Assembly (NCBI GenBank): GCA_964439085.1
Contig: CAYTNB010000077.1
Coordinates: forward strand, 1 to 12,003
Origin: JAADIV01 sp964439085
GTDB taxonomy: Bacteria > Desulfobacterota > Desulfobulbia > Desulfobulbales > VMSU01
Reading direction: 5' to 3'
DNA: 12,003 bases
Part shown: positions 6,001 through 12,003 of the stretch, piece by piece
How positions within the stretch are numbered: the first letter of the stretch is position 1
How the letters are laid out: the number at the start of each line of letters is the position of its first letter
Position numbers and translations under genes: made by a program
Notes under the pieces: model-generated
The model's input: only the letters and a program-made list of their open reading frames with translations
The model's database searches: none
Told to the model about the DNA's origin: nothing

Positions 6001-7631
6001 TTACCTTTACTGTCAGCGATGGTAAAAAAGACTCCGCTATTGCAACGGTAAATATAACCATTACGCCGATTAATGATGCTCCTGTGGCTGTTACTAAGGC
6101 AATTACGGTGGCTGAGGATGGCTTTGTTAATAGCAGCCTCATCGGCACCGATGTCGATGGTGACGTTCTCACCTATAGCATTGCAACTAATGGCAGTAAG
6201 GGAATCGCAACTATTACAGATGCGGCGAACGGCGCCTTTACCTATGTGCCGCAAGGCAATGTCAACGGCGCTGATTCATTCACCTTTAAGGTCAATGACG
6301 GTACACTTGATTCGGCAGCCGTTACCGTGAATGTTAATATCACATCGGTTAATGACCCGCCTGTGGCAGAATCTATGTCTGTTGTTACCAATGAGGACTC
6401 TCCTGCTTCCGGGCAATTGCGAGCCTCTGATATTGACAGCACTGCACTTACCTTTACGTTGGTTGCCAACGGCATAAATGGGGTGGTGACGGTCAATGCC
6501 GATGGACGTTATACCTATACCCCGAAGGCCAATTATAACGGTACCGATTCGTTCTCATATAAGGTGAGTGACGGTACTCTGGATTCGTTGGCCAAAGTGG
6601 ACGTGACTGTGAATCCAGTCAATGACGACCCGGCTGCCCTGGATGATTCGCTTACTATTGCGGAAGACAGCAAGGTAAGTATCGATGTCCTGGCCAATGA
6701 TACAGATGTGGACGGTGATGTATTAGCGGTGTCTTCTCTCGGCAAGTCCTCCCACGGCACGGTTGTATTAATCAATAACCGGGCGTTCTATACTCCAAAT
6801 GCTAATTATTACGGCACTGATAGTTTTACCTATAATGTTAGTGATGGTCAGGGCGGTACTGCCGCCGGGAATGTAAATATTATTTTGACAGCAGTAAATG
6901 ATGTGCCGATTGCGGTTGACGATCAAGCTGCCACCGAAGGAACTGAATCGGTAAGCATTGACCTGCTGGCAAATGACACGGACGCAGATGGCGATACCCT
7001 ACAGGTAGACGCCGTTACGCAGCCGATAAGCGGCCAAGTATCGCTGGTCAATGGTCAGGCGGTTTACACGGCTAACCAGAAGTTTGTTGGCACGGACACC
7101 TTCGCTTATACAGTTAGCGATGGGCATGGCGGCACAACAACTGCGGTAGCCAGTGTCGTTGTAATACCGCCCCAGCAAACTGTTTCCTATTCATGGGATT
7201 ATAATGCCAATGTTACTACTTTGGGGGGCTTTAAGCTGTATCGCAATGGTATTGTGATTTGTGAAACGAGGGACAAGAATGCCCGCACTCTAACCTGTAA
7301 GGCACCGATCATTGATGGGCCTTTAACCTTTTCCCTGACTGCGGTTGATACATCTGGCATGGAGACGGCCTTGTCTGATACTATCAAATATAATGCCCCA
7401 CCGGCTACACTGGATGTCTCATTTTTCTGGAATTATGACTCAAACGTCCGGGCCGTCGCAGGGTTTAAGGTCTATATGAACGGTGCTTCGGTCTGCGAGA
7501 GTACTGACCCAACTGCCCGCCAGTTAACTTGTCAGATCCCCAGGGAGGTTGGGCCTAAGACCTTCTCTATGACAGTTGTGGATACTAATGGCCTAGAAAG
7601 TAAGCCGTCTAATAGTATTGCGAGTCCCTGA
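3081..7631 (+). CDS. Large secreted repeat protein (PKD, cadherin-like and Cys-paired FN3-like modules)
   Basis: This 1516-residue protein has a Sec signal peptide (about 1-27, hydrophobic core YVVLACVFMWVF, cleavage near PAAS). Modules run as follows. F1 is at about 29-97. PKD domains are at 111-192 and 203-286, each with a WDFGDG-type motif. F2 is at 305-376 and a third PKD is at 379-458. Four cadherin-like/tandem units span 461-825, F3 spans 829-899, five more units span 906-1362, and F4 and F5 span 1366-1437 and 1443-1513. The cadherin-like units carry DxDGD acidic turns that probably bind calcium, and NDAPVA linkers. Each F module, FN3-like by fold guess, has one C-x11-C pair. These are the only cysteines of the mature protein, so five disulfides are likely. 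I see no membrane anchor, LPXTG or autotransporter domain, so the retention route is unknown. The likely role is adhesin or biofilm-matrix protein (inference). The sigma-54 promoter and leader upstream suggest regulated expression. Confidence 0.85.
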   Translation: MNQKKSPIYVVLACVFMWVFQAMPAASRLIHVEWSYSGSAVSYALYENGALVCTSSTPSALQMDCDVFLTDTPMVFTLSATDASGVESPQSAPYTLIPPPKDASGNYIPQGDIKASAITGSAPLTVTFDASASSDIDGTIVNYDWDFGDGGIGVGSLTDYIFTAPGIYTTSLTVFDDSGASSSKTITITVTDPAAGIVSANEPPKALITATPTQSATSDIAFDAYSSTDVDGTIASYSWNFGDGDTASGDYAEHKYLVAGDYTVVLTVIDDQGASSQDSMTVSIVDQIPANTPPVSVISASLEQHLVHFNWDYVGDPNLAGFRFYQDGAQVCDIADPAARQADCQAYIDGGQVQMWLSAYDQAGVETDSQMFTFDATGIFDSPVSGDAPLSVHLSGGASYDPDGSIASFAWDFGDGAVAQGQGVDHAFTSPGVYTVTLAVTDNTGAITQSTSSITVTGIVNTPPTVQPASFTTQQDKSVSGTLTGSDAEADSLTFSIVANGGKGIATITNLATGVFTYVPKVGAYGKDAFIFKANDGTNDSSAATVSVDIQKVNQAPVANTQNITLAEDTSFSGRLSGSDTDGDALTYSIVTNGSKGTAVLKDAANGSFIYTPLKNANGTDSFVVKANDGTLDSAAVAVNVNIAPINDAPVAKSSPVSVDEDSPFSGRLQATDVDGDQLTFALASQPANGGVLLNADGSFTYTPKADFNGSDSFSYKVSDGTLESSATATVTVNPVNDAPVAQDDTAETEVDQAIAIDVLLNDSDVDGDILTINKVTGAAHGTAVVNGTQILYTPAVGFIGSDSLNYTVSDGQLSSTAMVNMTVTPPKYLITMSWAYDAAAPVNGFRLYYNGAAICETADPAARQMSCKIPVSNEAKTFSLTALDASGGESAISNTLTYDPAMWNHAPTAQDASLQTQEDVVLSAVLPAVDADGDTLTYTLRSNGTKGVAAITDLASGAFTYTPQVDVSGTDSFTFTVSDGKKDSAIATVNITITPINDAPVAVTKAITVAEDGFVNSSLIGTDVDGDVLTYSIATNGSKGIATITDAANGAFTYVPQGNVNGADSFTFKVNDGTLDSAAVTVNVNITSVNDPPVAESMSVVTNEDSPASGQLRASDIDSTALTFTLVANGINGVVTVNADGRYTYTPKANYNGTDSFSYKVSDGTLDSLAKVDVTVNPVNDDPAALDDSLTIAEDSKVSIDVLANDTDVDGDVLAVSSLGKSSHGTVVLINNRAFYTPNANYYGTDSFTYNVSDGQGGTAAGNVNIILTAVNDVPIAVDDQAATEGTESVSIDLLANDTDADGDTLQVDAVTQPISGQVSLVNGQAVYTANQKFVGTDTFAYTVSDGHGGTTTAVASVVVIPPQQTVSYSWDYNANVTTLGGFKLYRNGIVICETRDKNARTLTCKAPIIDGPLTFSLTAVDTSGMETALSDTIKYNAPPATLDVSFFWNYDSNVRAVAGFKVYMNGASVCESTDPTARQLTCQIPREVGPKTFSMTVVDTNGLESKPSNSIASP
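4461..7391 (+). repeat. Higher-order block duplication inside the surface protein gene
   Basis: The unit series C1-C2-C3-C4-F3 (4461-5777) recurs as C5-C6-C7-C8 then F4 (5796-7391), with an extra unit C9 inserted before F4. Matching units sit 443-445 codons apart. They resemble each other more than their neighbours: C2 and C6 share NGSKG, DAANG and NDGTLDSAAV; C3 and C7 share NADG, TYTPK and SFSYKVSDGTL. This points to duplication of a whole block of about 1.33 kb, not stepwise copying of single units. Confidence 0.7.
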
Positions 7632-8078
7632 TGAATAGTTACGAACCCTTCACGTGCGATCATGATCGTAACTTTCACATAACTCATCTCGGAGCGGAAC
7701 ATTGCGTTACCGGCTCCTATACCATCTACCTAGAACCCGTGGACTGAATATAATGGTCGATCGCGGCCTGACCCAGGGAGATGACAGGAGTACACCCATA
7801 ACTGACTGGCCGATATCCCCAAAGGACATCGGCCTTCATTTTCCTACACACGCCCATATAGATCATATTGGCCGCTTGCCTGAACTGACAGGGCATGAAA
7901 TAGTAAAATACAGCAGGTAGACACATGGCTTCGTTGTCATTGAAGGAGAAAAATAGATATTAAGGTCGGGGCACATGTCCTTTCAGGATATTCCGCCCAT
8001 GCCGATCAGCGAGACACGCTTTCCCCACATGTCGTCACCGTCAAAAAAATCTACCCCGATGCCCATCGACGGAGGTAA
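7631..8078 (+). pseudogene. Broken metallo-beta-lactamase/beta-CASP RNase-like gene
   Basis: Three frames carry pieces of one family. Frame one (ATG 7631, overlapping the previous TGA as TGATG) reads HITHLGAEHCVTGS and ends in a stop at 7745-7747. Frame two (from about 7738) continues with RGLNIMVDRGLTQGDD and the metal motif HAHIDH (7849-7866), then GRLPEL, and stops at 7918. Frame three (7956-8078) holds the beta-CASP-type C-terminal motif VLSGYSAHADQ. The first break is explained by one base lost from a C run at 7736-7738. Relatives are about 450 residues long, whereas only about 140 codons remain, so most of the middle, including the beta-CASP core, has been deleted near 7905-7930. The product in intact relatives is a zinc-dependent RNA-processing nuclease. 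This copy cannot be functional. Confidence 0.85.
7637..7673 (+). repeat. Inverted repeat after the surface protein gene
   Basis: AGTTACGA (7637-7644) and TCGTAACT (7666-7673) are exact reverse complements around a 21-nt loop. Inside lies the perfect palindrome CGATCATGATCG (7657-7668), which overlaps the right arm. There is no T-tract, so it is not a standard terminator. It may act as a 3' end stabiliser for the long message. Confidence 0.35.
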
Positions 8079-8207
8079 GTGTAGACTCCGATCCGGGAAT
8101 CATCATAGGGGCCTTGCAGCAGGGGCATTTAAAAACTGGCCTTAGTCTTTGCAGCTCTTTGACAACAACTGCTTGACTCCGAAATGTCGGCATACATGGA
8201 AGTGGCC
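8079..8207. other. Gap between the pseudogene and the convergent operon
   Basis: No gene is recognised here. It may contain further decayed sequence of the nuclease gene. The only hairpin noticed is CCGA (8179-8182) with TCGG (8187-8190), too small to count as a terminator for either side. Confidence 0.4.
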
Positions 8208-9713
8208 TTACCGTGCAAAGAAAGGTGCATGGTTTGAGGTGAATACAGGTGGATCTCGGAGGATGATGGGCCTTATGACTGGGTGACGCTTAAATTCCTG
8301 CTCCAAAAATATTCTCACCTTACTGCGGCTCCAGCCTCGTGGGTGTTCGAAATCAGTATAGAGCCCCAAGTCTGCTTCGTAAAAGCTGTTTGTGACCAAC
8401 GTTTTGACTTCGGGGCCACAAATCGGCATGTTGAATATGGCAAGATTCAGGAAGCTGATCGCCTCGTGATGTTGAATAACAAAATCCATTGTGCGACGGG
8501 CCTCATGGTGTGACTCCGAAGGGGTTCCAAAAAGAAGATAAACGTAAGTTGCAATCCCCGCTTCTTGCAGATTTTTTAAGGCCTGCGATACCATTCGAAC
8601 ATTAATACCCTTGTCCATTGCATCAAGCACACTCTGATCACCCGACTCAATCCCAAGTTTAAGCATCACACATCCTGATTGTTTTAAATTTTTACAAAAA
8701 CTGATATCCAATAATTCTTTGCTGACCCGGGCAAAACTATACCAGGGGATATCAAGATGTTGTTGAATCAAGGATTTCATTAAGGCTGGGCTGACGGCAT
8801 TATCCAAAAAATGCAGTAGAGATGGGGTGTGATGCGAAGACAGCGCGGTAAGATCTTGGCGAACATCTTCAATTGAGAGCGCCTGGTACGGGTTATCTTC
8901 CGCCTTTTCGGGGCAGAATAAACACTTATTCCAATAACAACCACAGGATGTGGCGTAGGGCAGAACAAAACCCGGTGAAAGATATTTATCGTGTGGCAAG
9001 CCATCATAGTCAGGGGAATAATGCCTGGAATCGGGCTCTTTACCGAAGAGTTTTAGTAGAGGAACCTCGCCCGGACCGTCTACAATGTGATCAACAAGAC
9101 CGATGAAAGGATTTTCCCAGGTGGGATTACGCACCCAGGACGTAACCAGGCCGCCGCCTAAAACGATTGGCACCCCGGGGGCGTTTTTTTTAACAAAGCC
9201 AATCATGGCAAATGTTGTCAAGGCCTGACTTAGGTAATTAAGTGAGAAGCCAATAAAAGCGGGACTAACCTGTTCGAGAACATCTGGCAGTCGTTTTGAA
9301 AAATACGGATAGAAAATATTACTTTCGGGGCTTACCGAGGCCAGAATAAGGTCATGGCTGTTAAGAGGTGATAACTGCTCATCCTGATAGTTGGCGAGGC
9401 TCAGAGACAGTTCAGTTGCCTCTATCTTATCAAGAACCCGATTTATATCGGAAACGGCCCTGGCATAACGATCCAGTGATTCATAAAGCTCCACCCTGCG
9501 TAATGAAGCAAGGTTCTTTGAGATATTACGGTAAGCGCGAGCACTCCATTTATCTGTTGCCTGACCGGGTAATTGCAGGAGAAAAAGCAGACCCTCTAAA
9601 TTTGCATCAAGAAGTGTGCAAGGCAGATTATGCCCTCTGAGGGCACCAGCTATTCTAGCTATTCCCGCCGGAGGCTCCGATGGTTTTGCGGTTGGGGGGA
9701 AAATTAGTAACAT
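8208..9713 (-). CDS. Radical SAM protein with B12-binding-like N-terminal domain
   Basis: This 501-residue protein starts MLLIFPPTAKPSEPPAGIARIAGALR, the usual opening of B12-binding-type radical SAM proteins. The Rossmann-like N-terminal region (to about residue 220) includes a VLGGGLVTSW strand-turn, but no DxHxxG cobalamin motif is seen. The radical SAM core begins near 250. The cluster motif is C259-x4-C264-x2-C267 (CYWNKCLFC), a spacing one longer than the canonical C-x3-C-x2-C, with another cysteine at 257. Such GCxW-type motifs occur in some subfamilies, so the enzyme may well be active. GIESG (354-358) fits the S-adenosylmethionine-binding strand. The substrate is not predictable. It is the last gene of the - strand operon, 17 bp after the sensor gene, with no clear ribosome binding site. 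No RiPP precursor or methyltransferase partner lies nearby. Confidence 0.85.
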   Translation of the reverse strand: MLLIFPPTAKPSEPPAGIARIAGALRGHNLPCTLLDANLEGLLFLLQLPGQATDKWSARAYRNISKNLASLRRVELYESLDRYARAVSDINRVLDKIEATELSLSLANYQDEQLSPLNSHDLILASVSPESNIFYPYFSKRLPDVLEQVSPAFIGFSLNYLSQALTTFAMIGFVKKNAPGVPIVLGGGLVTSWVRNPTWENPFIGLVDHIVDGPGEVPLLKLFGKEPDSRHYSPDYDGLPHDKYLSPGFVLPYATSCGCYWNKCLFCPEKAEDNPYQALSIEDVRQDLTALSSHHTPSLLHFLDNAVSPALMKSLIQQHLDIPWYSFARVSKELLDISFCKNLKQSGCVMLKLGIESGDQSVLDAMDKGINVRMVSQALKNLQEAGIATYVYLLFGTPSESHHEARRTMDFVIQHHEAISFLNLAIFNMPICGPEVKTLVTNSFYEADLGLYTDFEHPRGWSRSKVRIFLEQEFKRHPVIRPIILRDPPVFTSNHAPFFAR

Positions 9714-9730
9714 AGCAACTTTTGCAACGG

Positions 9731-11035
9731 TTATTCAAAAACAAACTTGATTTTCGACAAGATTTTTTTATTAATCCCGAACTCTCTCTGTAAATAATCC
9801 ATATCCATCTGGAAAATCAACCACCTGGAAGGCTTTTCCCCTTGATCGCTGATTTTAAAAGCCAGTTCGCTGCACTCCGCTCCCATGGGGTGGTTTTTGT
9901 CAGTTCTATATATATTTAACAAATTACAATAAACACCATTTGAACCAGTGAATTTAATACCGCTATAATTTGAACCAATCAAGCTGCGGTTATTTCCTGG
10001 GCTGGGGGAATAAGCTCCAATGACCTTTTTATTGGTATTAAGAACCAAAACACCACTAATAGCAAATTCCTTCGGGTTGTTTTCATTAAAATAACGTTTA
10101 AGGCTAATATTGATATCATCGCCATTTTTATCAAGCGCTATACCATAATCCCCTTGCAGAGATTGATAATCATGCATAATCCGGCTTTGAAAGATTTTTT
10201 TTCTATGATCCAGAATTTTAACACCCTGCGAAAAGGTAGACATACCGGAAAAGATCACCCCTAACAAAACAGTAATTGTTAAAAATGCCGGGATGAAAAA
10301 TTTCTTGATACTCCGATATTTGTCCTCCAATTGTTTTATCTTTGTAACATTTCTACTCAAAAATATATAACCGGCTATATTGAAATGCCCGTCATAAATA
10401 ACCGTTGTACTGGTCGAAACGTAACAGTCTCCCCCTTCAGGATGTTTGATCAGCAAAACTTTTTCCTGCAAATGGCGCCCAGCCTGCACATCATCAATAA
10501 ATTGCCGATATTCCTCCGGATTTTGAAAAACATCCGAAATTGACTGCCCCTTCATCTCTTGCCAAATCCTGCCATGCAGGATTTCTGCCGCCTTGTTCCA
10601 GGCCATAATCTTATTGCTCGTGTCAGTCATTACCACGGCATCAGGCAACTGGTCACAAAATTCTTTCAGGCCGTGGGCCACTTGCGTGGTGTCTTTAAGG
10701 CGCTGGGCTAAAGTCTCAATAATTCGTTGCGATACCTCGGGATGCTGCTTAATAAAATCAGGTATCTCCTCTTCAGGAATCCGCAAAAGACTGGCATCGG
10801 TATGGGCAATAATTGAGGCCGTCCGTTTTGAGTCAATCAGATAAGACATTTCGCCTATCATCTCACCTGACTTGTAAATTTCACCAATCTGTTTTTTATT
10901 TTTGAGGAGTTTAAGATTACCCTGCACCAAAAAATAAAGGTCTTTGGAATCATCTCCTTCCAGGAAAACAGCCTTCCCCTCAGGATAGGTCTCCAGGTAC
11001 TTATTTAACTCGGGATTTTTGATTATATTCAACAT
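9731..11035 (-). CDS. Membrane sensor: cyclic-nucleotide-binding + PAS + TM + C-terminal sensor-like domain
   Basis: The 434-residue product begins with a cyclic-nucleotide-binding (CRP/cNMP) domain, about 8-115. It has the phosphate-cassette-like IGEMSYL at 60-66 followed by RTA (71-73). A PAS domain follows at about 122-232 (LPDAVVMTD, then MAWNKAAE). A single hydrophobic segment (about 246-266, FIPAFLTITVLLGVIFSG) precedes a region of about 168 residues likely to be periplasmic. That region contains GVLVLNTNKKVIG, as seen in small-molecule-sensor-like extracytoplasmic domains, and two cysteines. I see no histidine kinase, GGDEF, EAL, HAMP or DNA-binding output domain. The cytoplasmic half is N-terminal and the extracytoplasmic half is C-terminal, the reverse of most sensors. 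The gene lies 6 bp after the lipoprotein gene and 17 bp before the radical SAM gene. It may signal through a partner protein (inference). Confidence 0.8.
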   Translation of the reverse strand: MLNIIKNPELNKYLETYPEGKAVFLEGDDSKDLYFLVQGNLKLLKNKKQIGEIYKSGEMIGEMSYLIDSKRTASIIAHTDASLLRIPEEEIPDFIKQHPEVSQRIIETLAQRLKDTTQVAHGLKEFCDQLPDAVVMTDTSNKIMAWNKAAEILHGRIWQEMKGQSISDVFQNPEEYRQFIDDVQAGRHLQEKVLLIKHPEGGDCYVSTSTTVIYDGHFNIAGYIFLSRNVTKIKQLEDKYRSIKKFFIPAFLTITVLLGVIFSGMSTFSQGVKILDHRKKIFQSRIMHDYQSLQGDYGIALDKNGDDINISLKRYFNENNPKEFAISGVLVLNTNKKVIGAYSPSPGNNRSLIGSNYSGIKFTGSNGVYCNLLNIYRTDKNHPMGAECSELAFKISDQGEKPSRWLIFQMDMDYLQREFGINKKILSKIKFVFE

Positions 11036-11041
11036 CTTTTA

Positions 11042-11713
11042 TTACTCGCTCAGGGCTTGATAAATGGCAGAATTGACATCAGCTGAAAATTTCGCCATGG
11101 CCTGCGACATCGACTCTGCCACGGATGCCGGCTTTTTATCTACGCACTTCATCCTGTAGGAAAATGACTTCTGAAAAATAACCTCTTTACTGACATCAAT
11201 CTCACGATTACGTTTCAGGGTAATCGTCACCGCCAATTTGGCGAACCAGTTGCCAGCTTCATCATCCTCCAGAAATTCATCGATGATCCCCTCAATAACG
11301 TAAGTTGGGGAGGTCATAGACAGTGGCGGCAAAACAGCCGAGAATAAATGTCCGGCCTGCAAATCCCGCCTCAAATAGTAAGTCACCAAATCGGCGGGAT
11401 TGGCCCGCCATCTATGATAGTTATATGACGACCTCCTGTATTTTTTGTCCCGATAAATAAGCTTGTTAGTATCATAAAGCGGAGCGGCAGAAAATTGTCG
11501 TAACTTAAGAATAACTGGCAAGGTCTTGACGTGGTCTGCATTTTTCATCTGCGCTTCATAGTCAAGGGTGTAATAATCTACCCTGAGGCTGGGCTGCTTT
11601 AGTGACATACAGCCGCCCAAAAAGATCAACAGCAGTACGACAATAGCGGTACGACCACGTTCGCATGCGATTGTGTGTGGTACCAAATTAGAAAGGTTAA
11701 TAATTTTCCTCAC
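11042..11713 (-). CDS. ABC-type transport auxiliary lipoprotein (PqiC/YmbA-like)
   Basis: The 223-residue product has a lipoprotein signal. A positively charged start and the hydrophobic run AIVVLLLIF are followed by the lipobox LGGC, with the acylated cysteine at C35. The body contains YYTLDY and PVILKLRQFSAAPLYDTNKLIYR. This pattern is typical of the ABC_trans_aux/YmbA family, whose members are outer-membrane lipoprotein partners of Mce/MlaD-type lipid transporters. It starts with GTG at 11713 and overlaps the end of the MlaD-like gene by 4 bp (GTGA), a sign of translational coupling. The N-terminal stretch before the hydrophobic core (about 21 residues) is longer than usual. No better start with a lipobox in reach was seen. 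It lies 6 bp upstream of the cNMP/PAS sensor gene. Confidence 0.85.
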   Translation of the reverse strand: MRKIINLSNLVPHTIACERGRTAIVVLLLIFLGGCMSLKQPSLRVDYYTLDYEAQMKNADHVKTLPVILKLRQFSAAPLYDTNKLIYRDKKYRRSSYNYHRWRANPADLVTYYLRRDLQAGHLFSAVLPPLSMTSPTYVIEGIIDEFLEDDEAGNWFAKLAVTITLKRNREIDVSKEVIFQKSFSYRMKCVDKKPASVAESMSQAMAKFSADVNSAIYQALSE

Positions 11714-12003
11714 TTTATACTCCCGTCAGGCAGGTCTCTGGGTGGCGGTGCCTCTCCGAAAAAAAGCTGCGAAGGTTGATCGTTAATCTTGTCCAGGGCC
11801 GAATCCATCTTATTGCTTAGCCTCGCCAGATCACGGTTGATAATCAATATTTGCTGATTTAAATTCTCAACACCACCCTCGACCTTATCAATAGCGCCAA
11901 CGGCACTGTCAATAACTGGTTGCGCAGCCTGTACCAATTTCGTGGATTCTCTCCTCAATCCAGACAACGTTTCCCTCGTGTCCTTTGAAAGGGCAGTCAA
12001 GTC
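11710..12003 (-). CDS. MlaD/Mce-family protein, C-terminal fragment (cut by window edge)
   Basis: Only the last 97 codons are present, ending in a TGA at 11712-11710. The segment is a long amphipathic helix (about 80 residues of coiled-coil character) followed by QPSQLFFGEAPPPRDL. This LxFG ending after a coiled coil is typical of the C-termini of MlaD/Mce periplasmic lipid-binding subunits, which form hexameric rings or tubes between the membranes. The MCE domain and N-terminal membrane helix lie outside the window. The partner ABC permease and ATPase genes (MlaE and MlaF types) would be expected further upstream. Identification rests on the C-terminal pattern and the neighbouring lipoprotein. 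Confidence 0.75.
   Translation of the reverse strand, partial: DLTALSKDTRETLSGLRRESTKLVQAAQPVIDSAVGAIDKVEGGVENLNQQILIINRDLARLSNKMDSALDKINDQPSQLFFGEAPPPRDLPDGSIK

Noticed and set aside
7702..7920. A complete small gene of 72 codons
   Set aside because: Its N-terminus before RGLNIMVD is out of frame with the family pattern, which continues in a different frame upstream; it is one fragment of the broken nuclease gene.
1..12003. CRISPR array, tRNA, rRNA, insertion sequence or prophage genes
   Set aside because: No regularly spaced repeats with unique spacers, no cloverleaf or rRNA motifs, and no transposase or integrase reading frames were seen.

Overview
The window looks like chromosomal DNA of a Gram-negative, motile or biofilm-forming bacterium. 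The best guess is Desulfobacterota (a Desulfobulbales-like delta-proteobacterium). This rests on the combination of a sigma-54 activator with a cysteine-containing PAS domain, a PilZ protein with a cysteine-rich N-terminus, a Mce/MlaD-type lipid-transport operon with a lipoprotein, a vitamin-B12-type radical SAM protein, and moderate GC content. The taxonomic call is inference only.

Layout. Bases 1-182 are the 3' end of a UDP-glucose 6-dehydrogenase gene. They are followed on the + strand by a sigma-54 enhancer-binding regulator (246-1757), a PilZ protein with a Cys-rich N-terminus (1891-2442), a 638-bp regulatory intergenic region, and a 1516-residue secreted multidomain protein (3081-7631). 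The intergenic region holds three GATAAAA boxes exactly 20 bp apart, two sigma-54 type -24/-12 promoter candidates (the one at 2839-2854 matches the consensus core exactly), a predicted three-way-junction leader RNA, and a hairpin just ahead of a good ribosome binding site. Bases 7631-8078 are the wreck of a metallo-beta-lactamase/beta-CASP RNase-like gene, with at least two frame changes and the middle missing.

The - strand operon, read from the right edge leftwards, is: the C-terminal end of an MlaD/Mce-family protein (12003-11710), an ABC-transport auxiliary lipoprotein with a GTGA overlap (11713-11042), a membrane protein with cyclic-nucleotide-binding and PAS domains (11035-9731), and a radical SAM protein (9713-8208). 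Gaps are 6 and 17 bp, so the four genes are probably co-transcribed. The operon converges on the surface-protein locus.

Working model (inference). The + strand half is a surface/biofilm locus. UDP-glucose dehydrogenase supplies UDP-glucuronate for polysaccharide. The PilZ protein could respond to cyclic di-GMP. The sigma-54 regulator could drive the large adhesin-like protein from the -24/-12 promoter, with a structured 5' leader as a second level of control. The - strand half is an envelope lipid-transport operon carrying an unusual cyclic-nucleotide/PAS sensor and a radical SAM enzyme of unknown substrate.
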